Source: Alphaproteobacteria bacterium UBA4588 (GTDB lineage: Bacteria > Pseudomonadota > Alphaproteobacteria > Puniceispirillales > Puniceispirillaceae). Taken from it: a stretch of DNA of 24,103 nt. The stretch's first letter is position 1. Each line of letters opens with the position of its first letter. The DNA is taken from assembly GCA_002387605.1 (NCBI GenBank), contig DGJU01000046.1, positions 735-24,837 of the forward strand, written 5' to 3'. Shown piece after piece: positions 6,908 to 13,647 of the stretch. Below the pieces are notes generated by a model that saw only the letters and a list, made by a program, of their open reading frames with translations, was not told the origin of the DNA and ran no database searches. A program made the position numbers and the translations under genes.

Positions 6908-9034
6908 ATGACAGACTCTACACAGAACGCATCGATGCTCTCTCACGAGGCAGACTATGATGGCCCCATTCTTGAGATAAGCAATCTATCGATTTCTTTT
7001 TTCACCCGATTAACCGAAATTCCAGCTGTTATGGATTTTTCCTGTGAAGTCTGGCCGGGCGAAGCGATGGGGCTGGTTGGCGAATCTGGCTGCGGCAAAT
7101 CAACAGTCGCGCTCGGGGTAATGCAGGATTTGGGAGTGAATGGCCGGGTTGTTGGCGGCAGTATAAAATTCAAAGGCCGTGACCTTGCTGATTATTCACC
7201 AGAAGAATTGCGCCAGCTCCGCGGCTCAGAAATCGCAATGATTTATCAAGAGCCGATGGCCTCGCTTAATCCAGCAATGCGGATAGGCCATCAGCTCATT
7301 GAGGTGCCGATGATCCATCAAGGCATATCTGAGCATGATGCGTATGCACTTGCGCGGCAGGTTGTTGAAGATGTTCGCCTGCCCGATCCTGACCGGATTT
7401 TGAATGCTTATCCTCACCAGCTTTCGGGCGGCCAGCAGCAGCGTATTGTGATTGCCATGGCGCTTATGTCAAAGCCTGCTCTGCTTATTCTTGATGAGCC
7501 AACGACAGCGCTTGACGTGACGGTTGAGGCTGGGATTGTCGATTTGGTCAAGGAACTTGGCCATAAATACGGAACATCCATGCTGTTTATCAGTCATAAT
7601 CTTGGGTTGGTTATGGATGTGTGTGACCGTATCTGTGTGATGTATTCAGGCGAAGCTGTTGAGACGGGTACTGTGAATGACGTGTTTGATAAAATGCGCC
7701 ATCCCTATACCCAAGCCCTGTTCCGTTCTATTCCTCTGCCCGGAGCTGATAAAAACACCCATCCGCTTATTGCGATTCCCGGCAACTTCCCGCTGCCCCA
7801 TGAGCGTCCGCAAGGATGTAATTTTGGCCCTCGTTGCGACTATTTCAGCGAAGGGAAATGTAATGACACGGCCATTCCAATGGCAGATGTTGATGTGGAA
7901 AAACGGCATGATACGCGGTGCTTGCGATTTGCTGATATTGACTGGGATGCGCCTCTGGCTGTTGTAGAAGATAAAGTACGGACAAAAATTGGTGCGCCTG
8001 TCCTGTCAGTTGATAATTTGCGTAAATATTATGAAGTGAGTGCGAACGCGCTCTTTTCCTCAGCAGAAAAGCGTGTTGTAAAAGCCAATGAAAGTATCAG
8101 CTTCCAAGCACATGAAGCTGAAACACTTGCTATTGTTGGTGAGTCAGGTTGCGGTAAATCCACCCTTGCAAAGGTTCTTCTTGGCCTTGAAACAGCAAGT
8201 GATGGCAGTATTCTGATGAATGACCAGTCCATTGAAAATACGCCTATTAGTGAGCGCAGTACAAAAACTGTATCCTCTATCCAGATGGTATTTCAGAATC
8301 CCTTCGATACATTGAATCCCTCGATGGCAGTGGGGCGCCAGATTATCAGAGCGCTGGAAGTATTCGAGATAGGCAATAACCAAGGCGAGCGCCATGAGCG
8401 TATGCTTGAGCTTCTTGACCTTGTTAAGTTGCCGCGTGAATTTGCAGACCGCATGCCGCGCCAGCTCTCTGGTGGGCAAAAACAGCGTGTCGGGATTGCG
8501 CGCGCCTTTGCAGGCGACGCCAATATCGTTGTTGCTGATGAGCCGGTATCAGCCCTTGATGTGTCAGTGCAAGCTGCTGTGACAGACTTGCTGATGGAGA
8601 TTCAGAATAAGTCACGCACAACGCTTCTGTTCATCAGTCATGATTTATCGATTGTCCGCTATCTTTCGGACCGTGTTATCGTAATGTATCTTGGTCATAT
8701 TGTTGAGGCAGGGACGACCGATCAGGTATTCTCACCGCCTTATCACCCCTATACCGAAGCATTGCTTTCTGCTGTTCCGATTGCCGATACACGCATTAAG
8801 CGGAAACGGATTGTGCTTGAAGGTGATATCCCCTCAGCGATGAATCCGCCACCGGGATGTCCGTTCCAAACGCGGTGTAGCCATAAATCAGAGGTGCCGG
8901 GTGGATTGTGCGATACAGAATTACCGCCTGTACGTAACCTTGCAAATGGCCATCAGATAAAATGTCATCTTGCTGATGATATTCTTAGCCGCATGGAGCC
9001 GGTGATTGCGCTGTCTCAGGATGGTGCAGCTTAA
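6908..9034 (+). CDS. ABC importer ATPase with two fused nucleotide-binding domains (DppD-DppF type)
   Basis: One 708-residue chain carries both ATPases of the importer. Domain 1 has Walker A GESGCGKST (58-66), signature LSGGQ (172-176), Walker B LLILDE (192-197) and switch histidine H230. Domain 2 has Walker A at 411-419, LSGGQ (520-524), Walker B ending D544-E545 and H578. Both catalytic sites look intact. Each domain is followed by the oligopeptide-ABC C-terminal element (HPYTQALF, HPYTEALL), which holds four cysteines: C304, C310, C318, C338 and C651, C657, C668, C686. In some relatives this element binds an iron-sulphur cluster. I chose the ATG at 6908 because GGGGAG sits 8 bases upstream. 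An in-frame ATG at 6857 would overlap the permease and adds an uncharacteristic basic stretch. The stop overlaps the convergent oxygenase gene by four bases (TTAA). Confidence 0.93.
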   Translation: MTDSTQNASMLSHEADYDGPILEISNLSISFFTRLTEIPAVMDFSCEVWPGEAMGLVGESGCGKSTVALGVMQDLGVNGRVVGGSIKFKGRDLADYSPEELRQLRGSEIAMIYQEPMASLNPAMRIGHQLIEVPMIHQGISEHDAYALARQVVEDVRLPDPDRILNAYPHQLSGGQQQRIVIAMALMSKPALLILDEPTTALDVTVEAGIVDLVKELGHKYGTSMLFISHNLGLVMDVCDRICVMYSGEAVETGTVNDVFDKMRHPYTQALFRSIPLPGADKNTHPLIAIPGNFPLPHERPQGCNFGPRCDYFSEGKCNDTAIPMADVDVEKRHDTRCLRFADIDWDAPLAVVEDKVRTKIGAPVLSVDNLRKYYEVSANALFSSAEKRVVKANESISFQAHEAETLAIVGESGCGKSTLAKVLLGLETASDGSILMNDQSIENTPISERSTKTVSSIQMVFQNPFDTLNPSMAVGRQIIRALEVFEIGNNQGERHERMLELLDLVKLPREFADRMPRQLSGGQKQRVGIARAFAGDANIVVADEPVSALDVSVQAAVTDLLMEIQNKSRTTLLFISHDLSIVRYLSDRVIVMYLGHIVEAGTTDQVFSPPYHPYTEALLSAVPIADTRIKRKRIVLEGDIPSAMNPPPGCPFQTRCSHKSEVPGGLCDTELPPVRNLANGHQIKCHLADDILSRMEPVIALSQDGAA

Positions 9035-9717
9035 TCTGAAACAAACCCATCAGGGAGCGCTGCCACAAGGTGGACACGGTGCTTTTCGCCGCCATTCAGC
9101 GCTGTATGATAGCCCCTTGTATCTGTGAAATAGACAGACCCATCTGCTGGCAGGTGTGTGACGTGATGGTTCACAATGAACAGCGACCCCGGATTTGTTA
9201 TAATGGGAATATGCAGGCGCGGTTCTGGGTCACGATGCCATGAATTGCAGTTATAAAGACCTTTGGAGAGGATGCGCACACGGCCAATAGAAAAGCGTGC
9301 TGTTAATTCATCAAAGACATGTTCAAAATAGGTTCCTAAAAATTCCGGTGATAGCTCATTAAAGGCAGCCTCATCGACAAAATCCTCCCGCGGCACCTCA
9401 TCGTAACTATCATCAGGCCTTAACCAGTAACGGCCTGATAAATCGTTTGCGCTGACACCATCATGTCCGGGGCGTCTTGTCATTGGCAGGGCGGCAAAAC
9501 CTTCATCCTGCATATCGCCCATAAAGGCCTGTTGCGCTAAGACTTGCTGAAGAGCTTCTTTTAATGCTTCGCTGTCAAACTGAAGGGTGAGTTTATGAAT
9601 GCCAGGACCAGCAGTGAACTGCGCTACCTTGCTTGTATCAGGCCGGCTTGCAAGCCAGTCAGCCATCAAGGCTTTATCGCGGCTTATCCCATTATCATTC
9701 ATGTCTGCTTTCGTCAT
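9031..9717 (-). CDS. Fe(II)/2-oxoglutarate oxygenase, aspartyl/asparaginyl beta-hydroxylase type
   Basis: The product is 228 residues. Its C-terminal half is a double-stranded beta-helix dioxygenase: HRD at 161-163 (iron ligands H161 and D163), RLHIPIITNPGSLFIV (167-182), then H204 in YHTALNGG as the distal iron ligand and R214 in KHRVHLV as the likely 2-oxoglutarate anchor. This order matches the aspartyl/asparaginyl beta-hydroxylase family, which hydroxylates Asp or Asn side chains in proteins, peptides or free amino acids. There is no signal peptide, so it is probably cytoplasmic. The frame is open back to 9882, but the ATG at 9717 has GAGGAG just upstream on the minus strand and is preferred. 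It is divergent from an IclR regulator 265 bases away and convergent with the transporter ATPase. The substrate is unknown. Confidence 0.8.
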   Translation of the reverse strand: MTKADMNDNGISRDKALMADWLASRPDTSKVAQFTAGPGIHKLTLQFDSEALKEALQQVLAQQAFMGDMQDEGFAALPMTRRPGHDGVSANDLSGRYWLRPDDSYDEVPREDFVDEAAFNELSPEFLGTYFEHVFDELTARFSIGRVRILSKGLYNCNSWHRDPEPRLHIPIITNPGSLFIVNHHVTHLPADGSVYFTDTRGYHTALNGGEKHRVHLVAALPDGFVSD

Positions 9718-9876
9718 GATATGTCTCCTCAGCATATATAGACCACATTTTGAGCCTGCATTGGTTCGCTCAGATATGTCAATGATGAAGGCATGGCGCT
9801 CAAAATTGCTAAAAACGGCTCTGCGGCCTTTTGCCTCGATTCTGCAAAAAAGATATATATTACAGATGTTAGATGT

Positions 9877-9952
9877 TCCCATATCCCGTTAGGTAGAAGG
9901 TCATTTCATATTGTGGCTTGCTTATTCACTTTTGTGATCCCATATTCATCAC
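9877..9952. promoter_or_regulatory. Candidate operator region between oxygenase and iclR genes
   Basis: The 265-base divergent gap (9718-9982) contains two direct copies of TCCCATAT (9877-9884 and 9938-9945). The second is embedded in inverted repeats GTGAT/ATCAC (9934-9938, 9948-9952) and TCCC/GGGA (9938-9941, 9953-9956). IclR-family proteins usually bind such sites beside their own genes. This is an inference from position and symmetry only. Confidence 0.3.
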
Positions 9953-9982
9953 GGGACTGGCATTTCATGCAAGGTTATGATT

Positions 9983-10771
9983 ATGCCGGATGATTTATTA
10001 GAAAAACGCAGTGGCCATACGCAATCTGTATCGCGTGCGTTAAGTTTGTTATCTAAATTAGCTGAAGAGCCGGATGGGTTTAATCTGTCCGAGTTAGCGC
10101 GCCGCGTTAAACTTGCGCCATCGACAGCTCACCGTCTGTTAACAACATTGCAACTTGACCAATTTGTTCGGTTTGAAGATGGCCGCTGGTTGGTTGGTGT
10201 GCAGGCTTTTAATGTCGGCTCTGCCTATCTTCGGGCAAGAGACGTAAGCTATATGTCGCGGTCTTACTTGCGCATGATGATGCAGGAAACAGGCGAGACA
10301 GCTAATCTAGCGCTGCTAGAAAATAGTGAACTTGTTTATCTTGCGCAAAATGAATGCCCTGAACTAATGCGGGCAATTGCGCGTCCGGGCGCGCGTGCGC
10401 CTTTGACCTGCTCAGCTGTGGGTAAGGCGTGCCTTGCCTTTATGCCGCGCCGTGATGCGGATGCCATGATTGCTTCATCAGGGATTTCCCAGCTTACGCG
10501 TAAAAGCCATGTGACAGCCGATAGCCTGTGGCGTGACCTTGGTGTCATTCGCAAGCGTCAGGTTGCCTATGATGATGAAGAGCATTCTGATGGCCTGCGT
10601 TGTGTTGCAGCCCCACTTTTTGATAAGGCGGGGATGGTAATTGGCGCTCTTTCAGCAAGTGGCCCACTGGTTCGTATTCCTGATCAGAAGTTGCAATCTC
10701 ATGCAAAGACAGTCCTTAGGGCTGCCCGCGATATGACACGTGCGCTTGGGGGCACCTGGCCACAAAGCTAG
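9983..10771 (+). CDS. IclR-family transcriptional regulator
   Basis: The product is 262 residues with the standard IclR plan. An N-terminal winged helix-turn-helix (about 12-68) has the recognition helix near LSELARRVKLAPSTAHRLL (35-53). A C-terminal effector-binding domain follows (about 75-255; motifs VGVQAFNVGSAYL, ARPGARAPLTCSAVGKA, DDEEHSDGLRCVAAP). It resembles the branch containing AllR and BhcR, which sense glyoxylate. I judge this by memory of the motifs, not by alignment. Two ATGs are possible, 9977 and 9983. AAGG at 9971-9974 is 8 bases from 9983 but only 2 from 9977, so 9983 is preferred. Divergent orientation to the oxygenase gene suggests that this is a target, perhaps with the ABC operon. 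A strong terminator follows. Confidence 0.88.
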   Translation: MPDDLLEKRSGHTQSVSRALSLLSKLAEEPDGFNLSELARRVKLAPSTAHRLLTTLQLDQFVRFEDGRWLVGVQAFNVGSAYLRARDVSYMSRSYLRMMMQETGETANLALLENSELVYLAQNECPELMRAIARPGARAPLTCSAVGKACLAFMPRRDADAMIASSGISQLTRKSHVTADSLWRDLGVIRKRQVAYDDEEHSDGLRCVAAPLFDKAGMVIGALSASGPLVRIPDQKLQSHAKTVLRAARDMTRALGGTWPQS

Positions 10772-10795
10772 CGCTCGAAAAAACCGTTTTATGAG

Positions 10796-10851
10796 ATGGC
10801 GGCTTTGGCGAGGTGGGTTAATCCCTCGCTATGGCCGCCATTTTCTTTTTG
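10796..10851 (+). terminator. Terminator of iclR overlapping the 3' end of chaC
   Basis: The outer stem ATGGCGGC (10796-10803) pairs with GCCGCCAT (10834-10841), and the inner stem GCGAGG (10808-10813) pairs with CCTCGC (10824-10829). The tract TTTTCTTTTTG follows. It serves the plus-strand iclR gene. The right arm and T-tract are also the last codons of the minus-strand chaC gene, so the same bases encode KKKMAAIARD. Confidence 0.75.
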
Positions 10852-11513
10852 ACCATAGAGGCAAGCTTGGACATATGCTTGTCAGCTATGCCGACATCGC
10901 ACAGCGCTTTTTCTGTTTCCAGAAGGTACTGGGCACATGGTCCAACAAAGCCTGAAGCGCGCGCGATAATTTCGCTGGCACGCTCATCTGACATCTTGTC
11001 AGCAAAGGCTGGGCTGCTGCGTTTTATCACGAATGTCAGAGCCTGTTTTTTCCCCTCACTTGTATGGATAGTCACAAAACGCGGATTATAAGAGTTATTC
11101 AGCATTTCGCGACGCCATAGCATATCAAGTTCGCTGGGCGCTTTTGCTGCGGGAATTTTAAAGGCGATGCCTGACACTGATCCGCCCCTATCAAGAGCAA
11201 GGACGAGCCCTGGATAGTCTGGCGAGCCGCGTCCTATGCGTGTCCATAGACAAAATCGGCGATGATAGCCAAATAGCTGTGCGCTACATTTAGACTCATA
11301 ATCAACAAGCGGGTTCCAGATGAGGCTGCCATATCCAAATATCCAGATATCAGGGCCGCTATAATTATCGGGCAGAAAGCTGCGACGTGATGCCTGTAAT
11401 TCTTCAAGTGACATGACCGAGCTTTGGGAGCCATCTCGGCTTTGCGCAAGTTTCTGGACGCGGCCTTCCATCAACGCTTCACGACTAATCCCTGCTGGAC
11501 ATTTTTCTGACAC
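10818..11513 (-). CDS. chaC: ChaC-like gamma-glutamylcyclotransferase (glutathione-specific)
   Basis: The 231-residue protein has the gamma-glutamylcyclotransferase fold of the ChaC family. It carries the substrate-loop motif FGYGSLIWNP (59-68) and the probable catalytic glutamate E136 in MLWRREM. FGYHRRFCLW (81-90) and PGLVLALDRGG further support it. ChaC proteins cleave glutathione in the cytoplasm to 5-oxoproline and Cys-Gly. About 50 residues precede the domain, a common length in proteobacterial ChaC. The start is a GTG at 11513, only two bases after the stop of the MscS-type gene. AGAGG within the end of that gene can serve as ribosome binding site, implying translational coupling. An internal ATG further down (MEGRVQ) is possible but has no ribosome binding site. 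The C-terminal codons overlap the iclR terminator. Confidence 0.87.
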   Translation of the reverse strand: MSEKCPAGISREALMEGRVQKLAQSRDGSQSSVMSLEELQASRRSFLPDNYSGPDIWIFGYGSLIWNPLVDYESKCSAQLFGYHRRFCLWTRIGRGSPDYPGLVLALDRGGSVSGIAFKIPAAKAPSELDMLWRREMLNNSYNPRFVTIHTSEGKKQALTFVIKRSSPAFADKMSDERASEIIARASGFVGPCAQYLLETEKALCDVGIADKHMSKLASMVKKKMAAIARD

Positions 11514-11515
11514 AG

Positions 11516-12358
11516 CTACTCTACCTCTTTTGCCGAATGTACAACGCGTTGCGGAAACGGAATATCAATTTCATGCCGGTCGAATAATGGTTTCACGCGC
11601 CGCATCAAATCCCAGTTTAGCTCAAATAAATCACTATAACTTGTATAAAGGCGCAGCCGCACTGTGATCGCACTATCACCATAATTTATCACAAGAAAGC
11701 GAGGCGCGGGTGTTTGATGAATACGCTCATCATCACATAAAGATAACAGGGCTTTTTCAACAATATCGAAGTCGCTGTCATAGGCCACATCAATATCGAA
11801 ATCGAGACGTCTATTTTCATGACGGGAATGATTGGTTATCTCGGACGACCAGATTGTTGAATTTGGGACTGAATGATAAACATTATCAAAGGTATCAATG
11901 TTGGTTGAAAACAGGCCTATTTCGCGCACCGTTCCTGATACGCCGGCTGCGGTTATCCAATCATCAACCTCAAACGGGCGCAATAATAGCAACATTACAC
12001 CAGCAGCAACATTTGACAGGGTGCCTTGTAATGCAAGGCCAATCGCAAGGCCTGCTGCGCCTAATACAGCAATCATCGATGTTGTTTGAACACCAACCTG
12101 ACCAAGCGCGACAACAATCGTGATAATGACAACAGAGTAGCGAATAATCGCCGCAAAAACAGGAATCAGTGTTTTATCGACGCGCTGTGTTGCCGCTAAT
12201 GTCTGAATGATAAACCGCGATAGCCGGGCCGATAGCCAGAACCCAACCAAAATAATACCAAAACCAGTGAGGATGTCGATGCCATAGCTCACAGCAAGAT
12301 TAATAAGGCTAGCAGAGACAGAATTTAAATTATCAAGCATGTAAAAACCAGCATCCAT
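11516..12358 (-). CDS. MscS-family small-conductance mechanosensitive channel
   Basis: At 280 residues it is close to the classic MscS length. Three membrane segments are visible (about 18-42, 65-88 and 92-127). The third is the glycine/alanine-rich pore helix, MIAVLGAAGLAIGLALQGTL (95-114) continuing to LLLLRPFEVDDW. The soluble beta domain follows, with VREIGLFST and the NS..W..EITNHSR motif. Such channels release solutes on hypo-osmotic shock. I chose the ATG at 12358; a TTG one codon earlier is possible, and neither has a clear ribosome binding site. It is the first gene of a two-gene operon with chaC. A possible promoter lies at 12418-12446 on the minus strand. Confidence 0.9.
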   Translation of the reverse strand: MDAGFYMLDNLNSVSASLINLAVSYGIDILTGFGIILVGFWLSARLSRFIIQTLAATQRVDKTLIPVFAAIIRYSVVIITIVVALGQVGVQTTSMIAVLGAAGLAIGLALQGTLSNVAAGVMLLLLRPFEVDDWITAAGVSGTVREIGLFSTNIDTFDNVYHSVPNSTIWSSEITNHSRHENRRLDFDIDVAYDSDFDIVEKALLSLCDDERIHQTPAPRFLVINYGDSAITVRLRLYTSYSDLFELNWDLMRRVKPLFDRHEIDIPFPQRVVHSAKEVE

Positions 12359-12417
12359 CAATTTTAGGGCGTTATTTTTGCAGAGTGTGTCAAAAACTCA
12401 AATCATTTCGATATTTT

Positions 12418-12446
12418 ATTATAACGGGCTTGTCTATTTTTGACTA
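12418..12446 (-). promoter_or_regulatory. Possible promoter for mscS-chaC
   Basis: On the minus strand a perfect TATAAT (plus-strand 12418-12423) is preceded by TAGTCA at a 17-base spacing (about 12441-12446). This would start transcription about 55 bases before the mscS ATG. The -35 matches only four of six consensus bases. Confidence 0.35.
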
Positions 12447-12487
12447 GCCAGTGTAAATGATAAGCCGTGTTTGTAGGCGCTCTTTCA

Positions 12488-12517
12488 TTGAATTTTTGCA
12501 AGCAGTTATTGTATAAT
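12488..12517 (+). promoter_or_regulatory. Sigma-70-type promoter for ribF-ileS-lspA
   Basis: TTGAAT (12488-12493), an 18-base spacer and a consensus TATAAT (12512-12517) lie about 33 bases before the ribF start. Transcription would start near 12524, just before the GAGGAG ribosome binding site at 12538-12543. Confidence 0.6.
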
Positions 12518-12550
12518 GCGGTTCACTAGAGTGTCACGAGGAGCATTCCG

Positions 12551-13495
12551 TTGGAAGTCTTTTACTGGTCGGTTGGCGACGGGATGCGTGGCACACCCCC
12601 CCTATGCTGCGCCATTGGTAATTTTGATGGTGTTCATGGCGGTCATCATCGCCTGTTAGCAGCAACGCGCTATGCAGCAGAGGCGGCAGGGATGCCATTT
12701 GGTGTTGTGACATTCAGCCCGCATCCGCGCTTATTCTTTACGCCAGACGCACCAGCCTTTTTATTAACAGACAATGTGATAAAATATCGCAAGCTCGAGG
12801 CTCTGGGGGTTCAGTATATTCTGGAAGTGACCTTTGATGATGCCTTGCGGCAGCTCTCACCAGAGGCCTTTACACGTGATGTTCTCGCATCATCTCTCAA
12901 TGTAGGGCATCTTTTTGCAGGCTCTGATTTCTGTTTTGGCAAGGGGCGGTCCGGTAGCCTTACCGATATGGCAGAGATAGGTAAAAGCTGCCAGCTTGAG
13001 GTAACAGCCATCCCGTTACATACAGATGATGAAAATCAGGTGGTCTCATCCAGCCAAATCCGTGAAGCTCTTCGGGCGGGTGATGTTAAGACTGCCGCCA
13101 GCATGCTAGGGGATGACCCTATTATTTCGGGCGTTGTTGCTATGGGTGACCAGCGGGGCCGGTTGCTCTCCTTTCCAACAGCAAATATCGTCTTGGATAA
13201 TGTGCTTCAGCCTGCTTTCGGGGTTTATGCCATTACCGCATCAGTGCGGGGTGATGAGACTGTTTATCAGGGCGTTTGCAATGTTGGTCGCCGCCCAACT
13301 GTGAATGACCGCGGCATTCTTGCAGAGGCTCACTTGTTTGACTTTGATCAAGATATTTATGGCGAAATGCTTGATATCCGTCTGAAAGGGTTTTTGCGTC
13401 CGGAACAGAAATTTGACGGGCTTGACGCACTCAAAGCGCAGATTGCACAAGATGCGGATGCGGCTCGGCTGTTGTTAGCGTCTGCTGATAGGTAG
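12551..13495 (+). CDS. ribF: Bifunctional riboflavin kinase / FAD synthetase
   Basis: The 314-residue enzyme makes FMN and then FAD from riboflavin in the cytosol. The N-terminal FMN adenylyltransferase domain shows GNFDGVHGGHH (23-33), FSPHPR (55-60) and SSSQIREAL (166-174). The C-terminal riboflavin kinase domain has GRLLSFPTANI (203-213) and GVCNVGRRPT (241-250). Length and order are typical. The start is a TTG at 12551: GAGGAG sits seven bases upstream, and the next ATG (residue 12) would cut close to the domain and lacks such a site. A TTG start may hold expression down. ribF followed by ileS and lspA is a widely conserved order, also found in E. coli. Confidence 0.95.
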   Translation: MEVFYWSVGDGMRGTPPLCCAIGNFDGVHGGHHRLLAATRYAAEAAGMPFGVVTFSPHPRLFFTPDAPAFLLTDNVIKYRKLEALGVQYILEVTFDDALRQLSPEAFTRDVLASSLNVGHLFAGSDFCFGKGRSGSLTDMAEIGKSCQLEVTAIPLHTDDENQVVSSSQIREALRAGDVKTAASMLGDDPIISGVVAMGDQRGRLLSFPTANIVLDNVLQPAFGVYAITASVRGDETVYQGVCNVGRRPTVNDRGILAEAHLFDFDQDIYGEMLDIRLKGFLRPEQKFDGLDALKAQIAQDADAARLLLASADR

Positions 13496-13647
13496 AACGT
13501 GCCTTATGGTAACGCCTGCCTAGAGGATAATAATGTGATGAATAAAATAGCCTGACTTCACCAATGGAAAAAAAACGTCTAAGGTGTGCCCACTTCCATC
13601 AAAAAATGAGATGGACTGCCTGAGACAGAAGCGTGTGAGTTGATAAA

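Noticed and set aside
9718..9882. N-terminal extension of the oxygenase reading frame (55 more residues)
   Set aside because: The ATG at 9717 has GAGGAG upstream and gives the normal family N-terminus; the extension has no recognisable sequence and would fill the promoter region of a divergent gene pair.
11710..12123. 137-residue open frame opposite the MscS-type gene
   Set aside because: It is antisense to a clear membrane channel gene, its composition is that of a shadow frame, and it has no domain or ribosome binding site.
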